NCBI RefSeq assembly: GCF_007954275.1
Contig: NZ_VOLT01000003.1
Location: forward strand, 434,001 to 498,000
Origin: Colwellia demingiae
GTDB lineage: Bacteria; Pseudomonadota; Gammaproteobacteria; Enterobacterales; Alteromonadaceae
Direction: 5' to 3'
Length of the DNA: 64,000 nucleotides
Shown: positions 7,974 through 17,032 of the stretch, in pieces
How positions within the stretch are numbered: position 1 is the first letter of the stretch
How the letters are laid out: every line of letters begins with the position of its first letter
Program-made: the position numbers and the translations under genes
Notes under the pieces: model-generated
What the model was told of the DNA's origin: nothing
What the model saw: only the letters and a program-made list of their open reading frames with translations
The model's database searches: none

Positions 7974-9200
7974 ATGCAGAAAACCGATAATTTTTACCAA
8001 AAACGCCGTTTTATCATAAAATTAGGCAAAGCTTTACATAAGCTGGGTTCTACCGCTTATCGCCTAGAAGACAACTTATTATCTATTGCTAAGTTTCTCG
8101 ATCTTCGTGCTTCTTTTATCATCACGCCTACCGCATTAACGTTCATCTTATCTGATGATGAAGATGATCAACAATATAATCACTTAGTTCGTGTCAGCCC
8201 TGGTGATATTGATCTTGGCTCTTTAGCACGTATTGATGAACTCGTTGATGAGTTAATTGATGGCCAACGCACACTCGAAGAAGCGATCGATCGTTTAGCC
8301 GAGGTAAAAAATAAACCGGCACCTTACGGCACGCTGTTATCTTTTTTAGCTTTTGGTGCATCAAGTGGCGCTTTCGCCATGTTAATGCATACCAGTTGGC
8401 ACGATGTTTTTTGGTCAACTATTTTAGGTTGGGTTACCTTTGCATTTGTACTCTGGTCAGAACGTTCAAGGCGTATGTCAGATTTACTCGAGCCTATGGC
8501 AGCTCTCATGGCATCTCTATTAGCCTCAGCAATATCCATGATTGACCCTAGCATTAACATTCCTATGGTTATTCTATCTAGCATCATTGTTTTTATTCCT
8601 GGTTTGTCTTTAACGGTCGGTTTATCCGAACTTGCCGCTCGACACTTAATGTCTGGTACAGCGCGCATCATGGACAGTATAATGGTGCTATTTAAGCTTT
8701 ACTTCGGCGCAGTACTGGGTATGGCTTTAGGTAACTTAATGTGGGGAACCGCAATATTCCTGCCGCCTGAAACTATGCCTGTTTGGACTTCTTGGTTAGC
8801 AGTAACGACGTTATCAGTAAGTTTAGTTATTCTTTTTAAAGTACGATTAAAAGATGCACCTTGGGGTATGATTGCTGGTTATATTGCTTTTGGTGTGAGT
8901 ATTTGGGCCACCGAATATTTAGGCGTGGCGCTAGGAGCCTTCGTTGGCGCTTTTGCACTTGGCTTATATAGTAACTTGTTCTCTCGACTGATGAACCTAC
9001 CTTCTAGCATTGTAAGACTGCTGGGGTTAGTTGTGCTTGTGCCGGGTTCAAAAGTATATATTGGTTTAAATAGTGCGGTATCGGGTCAAAATATGCTAAA
9101 TGTACCTGATTTAGGTTCACAAACATTTTTAATATTTATGTCTTTGGTCGCAGGTATTATATTCTCCAATGCAGTATTACCCCATGGTAAAAACTTATAA
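7974..9200 (+). CDS. ThrE-type threonine/serine exporter family protein
   Basis: 408-aa integral membrane protein combining an N-terminal ThrE (DUF1212) region, with KLGSTAYRLEDNLLSIAKFLDL and a soluble segment up to residue about 110, and about ten membrane helices thereafter, the last ones forming the ThrE_2-like part (ends LVAGIIFSNAVLPHGKNL). I start at the ATG at 7974 because homologous sequence begins there; the frame is open upstream to 7722 but that part reads as the shadow of the minus-strand mini-protein. No strong ribosome site precedes it, so the start is not certain. Predicted to export small amino acids across the inner membrane by proton exchange. Confidence 0.85.
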   Translation: MQKTDNFYQKRRFIIKLGKALHKLGSTAYRLEDNLLSIAKFLDLRASFIITPTALTFILSDDEDDQQYNHLVRVSPGDIDLGSLARIDELVDELIDGQRTLEEAIDRLAEVKNKPAPYGTLLSFLAFGASSGAFAMLMHTSWHDVFWSTILGWVTFAFVLWSERSRRMSDLLEPMAALMASLLASAISMIDPSINIPMVILSSIIVFIPGLSLTVGLSELAARHLMSGTARIMDSIMVLFKLYFGAVLGMALGNLMWGTAIFLPPETMPVWTSWLAVTTLSVSLVILFKVRLKDAPWGMIAGYIAFGVSIWATEYLGVALGAFVGAFALGLYSNLFSRLMNLPSSIVRLLGLVVLVPGSKVYIGLNSAVSGQNMLNVPDLGSQTFLIFMSLVAGIIFSNAVLPHGKNL

Positions 9201-9536
9201 TGAGTTAACCGTTAACTAATGTTGTGAACATCAACCTCCTCTCCAGAACGGCTTGTTAACTCAATGTTGCAAGCCTGTTAACTAAACAAAACCAACGACT
9301 TACCTTCAATAGCTCTTTCTTCATGAATTTTGGCTATTTTTCCAAACAAAACAAATATGTAAAATGATGTTTCACTTGCTGGAAATCCTTAAAAATTCCC
9401 CGTAGAATCGAGAAATCGTGCGCATAAAGCATGTTATAGCAAACAAATTAAAAGTATAAATAATTAAAAGAATTAAAATACTATTTATATTGTGCTCACT
9501 CAAACTCATTCTATGACTTATAAACAAGGACTTTTC
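9201..9536. other. Intergenic region without a recognised element
   Basis: A 336-bp AT-rich gap between the ThrE-type exporter and the M13 peptidase. It contains a short palindrome GTTAACCGTTAAC near 9204 and A/T tracts before the peptidase gene; I could not identify a clear promoter, RNA gene or small ORF with a ribosome site. Confidence 0.5.
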
Positions 9537-11600
9537 ATGAAAGCAATTATTACTAGTGCAATTTGCTCATCGTTATTACTAATGAGCGGTTGTACTACTC
9601 AAGCTGATAGTAGTAATAACGCACCATTGGTGACTCAAAAAACGGCACTGGCTTCTGGCATCGAAAAAGCTAATTTAGACACCAGCGTTCGTCCACAAGA
9701 TAACTTCTATCGTTATGTAAACGGTAACTGGCTAAAAAGCCACGATATTCCCGGTGATAAAACGGCTATTGGTTCATTCTATGATCTTCGTGATCAAGCC
9801 GATGATGATGTTAAAGCCATCATAGAAGAGCTTGCTGCAAAAGAGAACTTAGCTAAAGGTAGCGATGAGCAAAAAGTAGCTGATATTTTCCGTTCATATA
9901 TGGCCACAGAAAAACGTAATAATTTAGGTATTAAACCAATCCAACCTGTTTTTGATGCTATAAACAACCTTAGTGACAAATCAGAACTAGCGACTTTTTT
10001 TGGTAAATATCAAGCAGTAGGTGTAGGCAGCCCTTTAGCTTTTTATATTAGTGTTGATGCTAAAGATTCTAATAGCTATGCCACTCACATCTGGCAAAGT
10101 GGCCTAGGTCTACCTGATAAAGACTACTATTTTAATGAAACAGAACGTTTTATCGCTTTACGTGCTGGTTATATCGCCCACATTGAAAATATGTTCGAAC
10201 TAGCTGGTCTTGCTGATGGTAAAGAAGCCGCTAAAACTATCATGGCAATAGAGACAAAGTTAGCTAAATTTCACTGGACAAAAGTTCAAAGTCGCGACAG
10301 TGAAAAACGCTACAACAAGTTTGCTGTTAATAAGTTAAATGAATTAACAGATGCTTTTGATTGGTCAGCTTATTTGGCTGCTCAAGGTGTTGCCTCTCAA
10401 AAAGATATTATTATCAACCAACCAGACTTTGTTGCCGGTTTCGGTGGCATATTTGCCGAAACATCGTTGGAAGATTGGAAAACGTATTTGAGTTTCCATA
10501 GCTTAAGTAATTTTGCTAGTTACTTAACTACTGATATTGATAATGAAAACTTTGATTTTTATTCAAAACAATTAAGTGGTCAACAAGAGCAACGTCCACA
10601 ATGGAAACGTGGCGTTAGTGTCGTTAACTCAAATTTAGGTGAAGTCATTGGCAAAGTGTATGTTACTCGCCACTTTACCCCACAAGCGAAAGCGCGCATG
10701 AGCGAGTTAGTTGAAAATTTACGTACATCTTATGGCAATAGCATTGATGACCTTGAGTGGATGTCAGCTGATACCAAAGAAGCAGCACATGTTAAGTTAG
10801 CCGCTTTTACCCCTAAAATTGGTTACCCAGATAGATGGGAAGATTATTCTGGACTTAGTATCGAAGCTGATGATTTAGTAGGTAATATTCTTCGTTCTTC
10901 ACGCTTATCTCATGATAAAGAAGTTGCTAAACTTGGTGGTCCAATTCAAAAATGGGAATGGGGCATGACACCACAAACAGTTAATGCTTACTACAACCCA
11001 ACAGTAAATGAGATTGTTTTCCCTGCAGCTATCTTACAAGCGCCATTTTTTAATATGAAAGCTGATAGTGCTGTTAACTACGGCGGCATCGGTGCTGTAA
11101 TTGGGCATGAGATGGGCCATGGTTTTGATGATCAAGGTAGTAAATATGACGCAGAAGGTAACCTTAGAAATTGGTGGACAGAGCAAGACTTAAAAGAGTT
11201 TTCTAGTCGCACTAAAGCCCTTGTTGAACAATATGATGAATATCACGTTTTTGACGACTTAGCGGTAAATGGTAAGTTGACACTAGGTGAAAACATTGGC
11301 GATTTATCGGGTGTAACTATCGCTTACAGAGCTTATAAAGCATCATTAAACGGTGCAGAAGCTCCTGTCATTGACGGCTTAACCGGCGATCAACGTTTCT
11401 TTATGGGTTATGCTCAAATTTGGCGCGCAAAAATTGTAGAGAAGTCTGCACGTAATCGTGTAGCTACTGACCCACATTCACCTGCTGAATTTCGTGCACT
11501 TGGTTCACTTTCAAACATTAATGAATTTTATGAAGCATTTGATGTTAAAGAAGGTGATGCCATGTATATAGCACCAGAAAAACGCGTTAAGATTTGGTAA
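9537..11600 (+). CDS. M13 family zinc metallopeptidase, lipoprotein
   Basis: 687-aa neprilysin/PepO-like endopeptidase. The N-terminus is a lipoprotein signal with lipobox MSGC (Cys19), so it is probably membrane-anchored facing the periplasm. The N-terminal M13 domain covers about residues 50-430; the catalytic part has NAYYNP, HEMGH at 524-528 (zinc His and catalytic Glu) and GENIGDLSG with E585 as third ligand. Length fits bacterial M13 enzymes. I choose ATG 9537 (AAGGA ribosome site) over the GTG at 9492 because the signal peptide begins there. Stands alone, with a UUCG-loop terminator after it. Likely degrades periplasmic oligopeptides. Confidence 0.95.
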   Translation: MKAIITSAICSSLLLMSGCTTQADSSNNAPLVTQKTALASGIEKANLDTSVRPQDNFYRYVNGNWLKSHDIPGDKTAIGSFYDLRDQADDDVKAIIEELAAKENLAKGSDEQKVADIFRSYMATEKRNNLGIKPIQPVFDAINNLSDKSELATFFGKYQAVGVGSPLAFYISVDAKDSNSYATHIWQSGLGLPDKDYYFNETERFIALRAGYIAHIENMFELAGLADGKEAAKTIMAIETKLAKFHWTKVQSRDSEKRYNKFAVNKLNELTDAFDWSAYLAAQGVASQKDIIINQPDFVAGFGGIFAETSLEDWKTYLSFHSLSNFASYLTTDIDNENFDFYSKQLSGQQEQRPQWKRGVSVVNSNLGEVIGKVYVTRHFTPQAKARMSELVENLRTSYGNSIDDLEWMSADTKEAAHVKLAAFTPKIGYPDRWEDYSGLSIEADDLVGNILRSSRLSHDKEVAKLGGPIQKWEWGMTPQTVNAYYNPTVNEIVFPAAILQAPFFNMKADSAVNYGGIGAVIGHEMGHGFDDQGSKYDAEGNLRNWWTEQDLKEFSSRTKALVEQYDEYHVFDDLAVNGKLTLGENIGDLSGVTIAYRAYKASLNGAEAPVIDGLTGDQRFFMGYAQIWRAKIVEKSARNRVATDPHSPAEFRALGSLSNINEFYEAFDVKEGDAMYIAPEKRVKIW

Positions 11601-11619
11601 TAGTTATATAACGATTTAC

Positions 11620-11643
11620 AAAGGAGCTTCGGCTCCTTTTTTT
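11620..11643 (+). terminator. Intrinsic terminator with TTCG tetraloop
   Basis: Stem AAAGGAGC (11620-11627), loop TTCG, stem GCTCCTTT (11632-11639), then T's. It lies 20 bp after the M13 peptidase stop. Confidence 0.9.
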
Positions 11644-11715
11644 ATCCAAATTTTATGTAACTAAACTCGACAGTATTCCCAATAGATAAAAATTAGAACA
11701 GTTATGGAGAAGCTA

Positions 11716-11755
11716 ATTCTCGCTAAGTGATCAATAAATTAGTCCGATTGGTATT
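11716..11755 (+). repeat. 40-bp dispersed repeat family C, copy 1
   Basis: The stretch contains CGCTAAGTGATCAATAAATT and AGTCCGATTGGTATT. An almost identical sequence lies in reverse orientation at 56657-56695 upstream of trmJ (one base shorter). Function unknown. Confidence 0.8.
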
Positions 11756-11852
11756 ATTAACGTCCCCTGATTGAGAAGAACTTTTATAGAAAACTATCTT
11801 TGATTTAGCACAAAAAGACTAACTTATTAATTTCACTACAAAACAATCTTAT

Positions 11853-11867
11853 TGATAATTGTTATCA
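11853..11867. promoter_or_regulatory. Fur box upstream of bfd
   Basis: TGATAATTGTTATCA is a 15-bp near-palindrome that differs at one central position from the 7-1-7 Fur consensus TGATAATnATTATCA. It lies about 60 bp before bfd, so iron-replete repression is expected, as known for bfd in other gammaproteobacteria. Confidence 0.75.
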
Positions 11868-11925
11868 TTAAGGTTATTATATGCATTATTAATTAAGTAA
11901 TATTTTTTGAGTCGAGAGTTTTTAT

Positions 11926-12120
11926 ATGTACGTTTGTATTTGCCATGGTGTTACCGATACACAAATAGAATCTGCTATTGATAATGGTATAGAAACGATG
12001 AAAGGGCTAACCCAGGAACTTAGTGTAGGATCGCAATGTGGTAAATGTTGCCAATGTACTAAACGCGTACTCAACAGAAAATTATTACAAATTGCTGAAG
12101 CACAGCCACAAGTCGCTTAA
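11926..12120 (+). CDS. bfd: Bacterioferritin-associated ferredoxin
   Basis: 64-aa [2Fe-2S] protein of the BFD family, which reduces heme iron in bacterioferritin to release stored iron. It shows MYVCICHGVTD with C4 and C6, then SQCGKCCQC with the other cluster cysteines. Length is the family norm. A Fur box lies upstream, and the two bacterioferritin genes lie convergent on the other strand 70 bp away, so release and storage genes are paired. Confidence 0.93.
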   Translation: MYVCICHGVTDTQIESAIDNGIETMKGLTQELSVGSQCGKCCQCTKRVLNRKLLQIAEAQPQVA

Positions 12121-12188
12121 GTCCTATTTAAACAATGAACTAATTAGCTAACCTTAAAGCTGTACCTCATAATATTCAAATCAACAAC

Positions 12189-12656
12189 TTAACTCATCAT
12201 AGATTGTAGGTAATTCTCGATACCTGCATGGTCAATAATATATTGTTGGGATTCAATCCAATCAATTTGCTCTTCTACATTTTCCAGTAAGTCTTCAGCT
12301 AAGTCTCTACTGATATAATCTTGCACTTTCTCACTTTCTACAATTAATGTTTGTAAAGCCTGACGAGAGACATACTCTAAATCCATATTTGATTGCAGCA
12401 TCTCTGTTGTATGTTCACCAATATGTAAACGCCCTAAATCTTGTAAATTTGGCAAACCTTCTAAGAACAAAATACGCTCGATAAGATCATCTGCTTGCTT
12501 CATTTTCTCAATGGATATTTTATAATCTGCTTTATTGAGCTTTTCAAAGCCCCAATTTTTATACATGCGTGCATGCAAAAAATATTGATTAATCGCGATG
12601 AGTTCAATTGCCAACGTACTATTTAACAGTGCAATAACTTGTTTATTACCTTTCAT
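12189..12656 (-). CDS. bfr: Bacterioferritin, heme-binding type subunit without ferroxidase site
   Basis: 155-aa ferritin-like four-helix subunit. It keeps the heme ligand Met52 but the dinuclear ferroxidase site is broken: against E. coli Bfr, E18 and E94 are kept, while E51 is Lys, H54 is Gln and H130 is Gln (E127 also appears changed). By comparison with two-subunit bacterioferritins (for example Neisseria and Pseudomonas putida types), this subunit likely gives the heme/Bfd docking side of a mixed 24-mer. It is the second gene of a two-gene operon: 9 bp separate it from the ferroxidase-type partner, and the GGGG ribosome site follows directly on the partner's TAA. Confidence 0.93.
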   Translation of the reverse strand: MKGNKQVIALLNSTLAIELIAINQYFLHARMYKNWGFEKLNKADYKISIEKMKQADDLIERILFLEGLPNLQDLGRLHIGEHTTEMLQSNMDLEYVSRQALQTLIVESEKVQDYISRDLAEDLLENVEEQIDWIESQQYIIDHAGIENYLQSMMS

Positions 12657-12665
12657 GACAACCCC

Positions 12666-13151
12666 TTAACCCGGTAAATGCTGACCCATATGAGATTGGA
12701 TATAATTTTGCAGTCCTATTTTATTAATGAGTCCAAGCTGTTTTTCAAGCCAGTAAACGTGATCCTCTTCGGTATCTTCCAGTAGTTTTTCTAACATCTC
12801 TCTACTTTGAAAGTCCCCTTCACTTTCGCACAAGGTAATAGAAGCTTTTAATGCAGCAACTACCTCCATTTCGAGCGTTAAGTCATTAGTGAGCATGCTA
12901 GGAACATCATCACCAATAATTAAATCTCGACGGTCGGCTAAGTTAGGAATGCCTTCAAGAAATAAAATCCGCTTTATTAATGCATCTGCATGTGTGATTT
13001 CTTCTTGCATCTCATGATCAAGTTGGTCAAAAAGCTTATCTAGTCCCCAGTCTTGATACATTCGAGAATGAATAAAATACTGATCAATAGCTGCCAACTC
13101 GTTATGTAATAAGCCGTTTAGACTCGCTATAACTTTTGGATTACCTTTCAT
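12666..13151 (-). CDS. bfr: Bacterioferritin, ferroxidase-type subunit without heme methionine
   Basis: 161-aa bacterioferritin subunit with a complete set of ferroxidase ligands (E18, E51, H54, E94 and an EEDH motif at 128-131) but Ile at position 52 in place of the heme-binding Met. It therefore should oxidise Fe(II) yet not form the usual bis-Met heme site with itself. It is the first gene of the pair, preceded by GAGGTG, and its stop overlaps the ribosome site of the heme-type subunit gene. The two products likely co-assemble. No clear Fur box was seen in the 280 bp before it. Confidence 0.93.
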   Translation of the reverse strand: MKGNPKVIASLNGLLHNELAAIDQYFIHSRMYQDWGLDKLFDQLDHEMQEEITHADALIKRILFLEGIPNLADRRDLIIGDDVPSMLTNDLTLEMEVVAALKASITLCESEGDFQSREMLEKLLEDTEEDHVYWLEKQLGLINKIGLQNYIQSHMGQHLPG

Positions 13152-13428
13152 TTTACACCTCTTTAATATTTTGAGAACATATTGAAAATACTGAAAATCA
13201 GTTGCCTTAAAGCGTAGTAGATGGATAAGAATTTATCGAATTATTAAGGAGAATAAATGTTACTAACTGTTTATATTTTAAGTGGAAATAATTTGTATTT
13301 GCATTACTTATAAATAATTACAAAATGTTCCTGATAATACCAAAGGCCTCATAATTATAAATAGCGGAAAGCACAACTAATAGCCATCTAAACATCTAAA
13401 GTTTGCTAATGATTATGATTCAAGATAG

Positions 13429-13558
13429 AATTCGTTTCTCAAAGGTTTTATTGTGTTAACGAAGATGGTGTAAGTCCATCGCTGTCCCCGCAACTGTAAA
13501 TGAACGGATGTTTATTTTTACAATAAATATTAGTTCAAAGTCAGATAGCTAACGAAAA
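13429..13558 (+). promoter_or_regulatory. Cobalamin riboswitch upstream of btuD
   Basis: The core GCTGTCCCCGCAACTGTAA follows a GGTGTAAGTCC segment, as in the B12 riboswitch, and a somewhat divergent B12 box (AAGTCAGATAGCT) ends it. The outer stem TTCGTT/AACGAA (13431-13436 with 13551-13556) can close it. A weak CGTG/CACG hairpin at 13575-13590 sits just before the btuD start and may be the expression platform. Predicted to reduce btuDC-cobO-btuF expression when B12 is bound. Confidence 0.85.
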
Positions 13559-13599
13559 AAACTATACTTATTACCGTGCGGGAAAACACGAGTCTAATT

Positions 13600-14430
13600 A
13601 TGTCTACATTGCTAAATATCTCTGGGCTCAGCTGGAAGGTTCTAAATAAAACGATCTTGCAAGACATTAACTTTACTGTCAACAAAGGTGAAGTGATCGG
13701 TATTATCGGCCCTAATGGTGCAGGTAAAACAAGTTTATTACGTTGTATAATTAACCAAGCCAATATTCTTACCAGCGCAAACATTAGCGGTAGCGTCCAC
13801 CTTAAAAATCGTCTTATAACACAGTTCAGTGCTAAAGAAATTGCTCAGCACTTCGCTTTAGTTATGCAAAAAAATGATTCTATCTTTGCTTTATCAGTGC
13901 AAGACGTTATGAAAATGGGTCTTTTACCACACAAAAGTTTGTTTTCACTCGATAGTGATTATGATAAATCACAGATTGAATTAGCCCTAAGTAAAGTAGG
14001 TTTAAGTCATGCCTTAGAGAGTCTCTTTAATCAACTCTCTGGCGGTGAACAGCAACGTGTATTAATTGCTCGAGCCCTTGTACAGGCTAGCCAAATATTA
14101 ATTCTTGATGAGCCCACCAATCACCTTGATGTTTATTACCAACATCAAGTATTACAGCTAGTAAATAAACTCAATATTACCGTGATTATGACGGTTCATG
14201 ATCTCAATTTAGCCAGCTTATACTGTCAGCGATTATTGCTCTTAGATAAAGGCCAATTAATTTGCGATGGCCCCCCTAAAGAAGTCTTGGCACCAGAACA
14301 ATTAAGCAAAATTTTTGGCTTACCTTGTCAGCAAAATTTTGATGCTATCACTGGCGCGACTCAAGTCTCTTTTTATCTTGAAGAAAATTGCATGCAATAC
14401 AGCGCCATTTCGGAGCCTTTAAGTGAATAA
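13600..14430 (+). CDS. btuD: Vitamin B12 ABC transporter ATPase
   Basis: 276-aa ABC ATPase of the FecE/BtuD group, the cytoplasmic motor for corrinoid import with BtuC and BtuF. It shows Walker A GPNGAGKTS (37-45), signature LSGGEQQR, Walker B ILILDEPTNHLD and the H-loop TVHDLN. The ATG at 13600 is preferred to the GTG at 13576, which lies in the riboswitch tail; the ribosome site is weak, consistent with riboswitch control of translation. btuC overlaps its end by 8 bp. The preceding B12 riboswitch and flanking cobO, btuF and btuB make the substrate assignment firm. Confidence 0.93.
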   Translation: MSTLLNISGLSWKVLNKTILQDINFTVNKGEVIGIIGPNGAGKTSLLRCIINQANILTSANISGSVHLKNRLITQFSAKEIAQHFALVMQKNDSIFALSVQDVMKMGLLPHKSLFSLDSDYDKSQIELALSKVGLSHALESLFNQLSGGEQQRVLIARALVQASQILILDEPTNHLDVYYQHQVLQLVNKLNITVIMTVHDLNLASLYCQRLLLLDKGQLICDGPPKEVLAPEQLSKIFGLPCQQNFDAITGATQVSFYLEENCMQYSAISEPLSE

Positions 14431-15409
14431 AGTATCAACTAGCTTATTCGCATTAGCGATACTAGTCATTCTATCTGCACTCGCAGCCATAACATTTGGT
14501 CCCGCTGACATCGACTCATCGCAGTTGATGGCCTGCTTAGTCGGATCTTGTCAAAACCAAATAGCGAACATTATTATTTGGCAAGTTCGCATTCCAAGAG
14601 TACTAGTTGCGCTAGTTGCAGGAATGGGCTTAGCTATAGCAGGTGCTATTTTACAGAACACTACGCGTAATCCGCTCGCCGATCCTTATCTTTTCGGTAT
14701 TGTTTCTGGTGCCGGTTTAGGCGCAACAATCGCGAATATTTCCTTGGCCGATAACCTGACTATTGCGCTACCGTTAGCCGCATTTCTCGGGGCACTGTTT
14801 TCGGTAGTTATAGTGGTCTTTATCGCTAAAGTACTCCAACGTATGGAGCAACTATTACTCGCTGGTGTAGCCGTATCATTCATGCTTGCATCAATAACCC
14901 AGTTCATTCTCTATTTTGGCGAACCTTTTGCCACCAATCGTGTCATTTTTTGGTTGATGGGCAGTTTAGCGCGCGTTGAAATGAGCAATTTCTATGTTAT
15001 TGCGAGTATTTTATTAATCGCAATGATCACAGTATTCGCACTACATAGACAAATTGACGCGCTATTATTAGGTGATGAAAGTGCTGCCAGCTTGGGTGTT
15101 GATGTAGATAAGTTACGATTACTCATGTTAGGTATTTGTGCTGCACTTACCGCAACCATAGTGGCTTATTGTGGCGGTATTGGTTTTGTTGGCTTGATGA
15201 TCCCTCATATTGTTAGGCAACTCATTGGCGTAACAACGCTAAAATTAATTATTGGCAGTGCGCTAATCGGCGCCATATTTCTTATCTGGGTCGATGTAAT
15301 TGCCCGTTCATCACTACCTCACGCAGAAATACCTATTGGCATTATAACCTCAGCGCTAGGTAGTATATTTTTCTTATTTATTATGTATCGTTCGAGAGCA
15401 ATAACGTAA
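14423..15409 (+). CDS. btuC: Vitamin B12 ABC transporter permease
   Basis: 328-aa FecCD/BtuC family permease with about ten membrane helices. Family features are VRIPRVLVALVAGMGLAIAG, TRNPLADPYLFG, and GGIGFVGLMIPHIVRQLIG (the coupling region that contacts BtuD). The start is GTG at 14423 inside the end of btuD, so translation is probably coupled. It carries B12 received from periplasmic BtuF through the inner membrane. Confidence 0.93.
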   Translation: MNKVSTSLFALAILVILSALAAITFGPADIDSSQLMACLVGSCQNQIANIIIWQVRIPRVLVALVAGMGLAIAGAILQNTTRNPLADPYLFGIVSGAGLGATIANISLADNLTIALPLAAFLGALFSVVIVVFIAKVLQRMEQLLLAGVAVSFMLASITQFILYFGEPFATNRVIFWLMGSLARVEMSNFYVIASILLIAMITVFALHRQIDALLLGDESAASLGVDVDKLRLLMLGICAALTATIVAYCGGIGFVGLMIPHIVRQLIGVTTLKLIIGSALIGAIFLIWVDVIARSSLPHAEIPIGIITSALGSIFFLFIMYRSRAIT

Positions 15410-15449
15410 TAAATCATGTTTAATAATTCAAAACAGTAGAGATAACCCT

Positions 15450-16067
15450 ATGACTGATAAAAAGACAACTGACAGCAACATGGCTGATAACCACAAACAA
15501 AGAATGCAAAAGTTAAAAGAGAAAGTGGATTCTCGCATTGATAGTGCAACAGATGAGCGCGGTTTACTTATTGTAATAACAGGTAATGGGAAAGGAAAAA
15601 GCACCTCTGGTTTTGGTACGGTTGCCCGTGCAGTTGGCCATGGTCTTAATGCTGCAGTAGCACAATTCATTAAGGGTACATGGGCTTGTGGCGAACGACA
15701 ATTACTTGAAAATGCTGGCGTAAAATTTAGTGTCATGGGAACAGGTTTTACCTGGAATACTCAAGATAAAGAAAAAGACATCGCCGCAGCAAAACAGGTA
15801 TGGATTAAATGTAAAGAGTTACTCAGCGACACAAATATTGATGTGGTTTTGCTGGATGAAATGACCTACATGTTGTCGTATAAATACCTAGATTTAGATG
15901 ACGTTATTGAAACATTAAACAATCGTCCTAAACATCAACATGTGATTATTACTGGCCGAGCATGTCATCGCGCCATCATTGAGCTTGCTGATACGGTTAG
16001 CGAAGTACAATCAATCAAACATGCTTTTGATAACGGTATAAAAGCACAGAAAGGTATTGATTGGTAA
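15450..16067 (+). CDS. cobO: Corrinoid adenosyltransferase, copy 1
   Basis: 205-aa CobO/BtuR-type ATP:cob(I)alamin adenosyltransferase. It has the P-loop ITGNGKGKST (residues 43-52), FGTVARAVGHG, FIKG, VVLLDEMTYML and the C-terminal KHAFDNGIKAQKGIDW seen in the family. The N-terminal 30 residues are charged and likely an alpha-helix. It lies 40 bp after btuC within the riboswitch-controlled operon, so imported corrinoid is adenosylated at once. A second, similar copy lies at 30304-30954 under another riboswitch. Confidence 0.95.
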   Translation: MTDKKTTDSNMADNHKQRMQKLKEKVDSRIDSATDERGLLIVITGNGKGKSTSGFGTVARAVGHGLNAAVAQFIKGTWACGERQLLENAGVKFSVMGTGFTWNTQDKEKDIAAAKQVWIKCKELLSDTNIDVVLLDEMTYMLSYKYLDLDDVIETLNNRPKHQHVIITGRACHRAIIELADTVSEVQSIKHAFDNGIKAQKGIDW

Positions 16068-16090
16068 GGCTGATCCCTTTTGAAATAACG

Positions 16091-16119
16091 TCGAGCTAAT
16101 ACCTTATAAATTAGCTCGA
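16091..16119 (+). other. Perfect hairpin between cobO and btuF
   Basis: A 10-bp stem TCGAGCTAAT/ATTAGCTCGA (16091-16100 with 16110-16119) with a 9-nt loop. No T-run follows, so it is more likely an mRNA processing or stability element than a terminator. Confidence 0.55.
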
Positions 16120-16144
16120 TAATTATTCACCACAAAGAAACAAC

Positions 16145-17032
16145 ATGATGAAATTAATCTCACTACTTTTTACTTTACTCTTCTTTTCAAGCGCGACGTT
16201 TGCTGAACAGAACAAAGAAACTAATAAAACATTAACGAAAGAAAAGAGCAAACCAACCATTATCGCCCTTGCCCCGCATATTGTTGAGATGCTTTATGAT
16301 ATTGGCGCCGGAGAGCAAATTATTGGTACTACATCATTTGCTGACTATCCTGAAGCAGCAAAGAAAATACCGCGAATTGGTAACTATGTACGTTTACAAC
16401 TTGAACGTGTTATTGAACTGCAGCCTGACTTAATTATTGCTTGGAAAAATGGTAATCCAAGTGATGACTTAGCGCGATTAGAACAACTTGGTTTCAACAT
16501 TATTTACTCTCAGCCTCACACGTTTGAAGACATAGCAAACGAAGTACGAAAGTTTGCTAAAATTACTGGTCACACGACACAAGGTGAAAAAGTAGCAAAA
16601 GAGTTTGAACAAGCGTTGATGAAAATAAAAAAGCGATACCAAGATAAAACAGAAATAACTGGTTTTTACGAGCTTTGGTCTAGACCTTTAACAACAGTTG
16701 CAAAAGGAAGCTGGCCTCAGCAGTTCTTAAATATATGTAAAGTAAAAAATCCATTTGAGCATGTACTCACCCCCTACCCGCAAATTAGTATTGAGCAAGT
16801 ACTACCTGCTTCAGTGGAACTTATTATCCAACCATTATCAGTAAATCAAAAAGAGCGTGAAGCCTTTAACTGGCAAGATTGGTCAATAATACCAGCCGTA
16901 GCCAATAAACAAATACTACAGCCTGATGCTGATGCCATGCATCGAATGACATTACGTAGCCTAACGGCATTAAAAGATTTGTGTGCAGAAATAGATCAAA
17001 CAAGATCATTTCTACAACAAAAGCATAGCTAG
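16145..17032 (+). CDS. btuF: Periplasmic vitamin B12-binding protein
   Basis: 295-aa substrate-binding protein of the BtuF/FepB class with a signal peptide (MMKLISLLFTLLFFSSATFA, cut near residue 21). It shows IIALAPHIVEMLYDIGAGEQIIGTT, PRIGNYV and LERVIELQPDLIIAW, the usual N-lobe sequence of corrinoid-binding family members. A charged spacer (QNKETNKTLTKEKSK) follows the signal. It delivers corrinoids from BtuB to BtuCD. It is the fourth gene of the riboswitch operon, 77 bp after cobO with a hairpin between; a second riboswitch follows immediately. Confidence 0.92.
   Translation: MMKLISLLFTLLFFSSATFAEQNKETNKTLTKEKSKPTIIALAPHIVEMLYDIGAGEQIIGTTSFADYPEAAKKIPRIGNYVRLQLERVIELQPDLIIAWKNGNPSDDLARLEQLGFNIIYSQPHTFEDIANEVRKFAKITGHTTQGEKVAKEFEQALMKIKKRYQDKTEITGFYELWSRPLTTVAKGSWPQQFLNICKVKNPFEHVLTPYPQISIEQVLPASVELIIQPLSVNQKEREAFNWQDWSIIPAVANKQILQPDADAMHRMTLRSLTALKDLCAEIDQTRSFLQQKHS

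Noticed and set aside
13576..13599. GTG start for btuD
   Set aside because: It falls in the riboswitch tail; the ABC domain begins right after ATG 13600.
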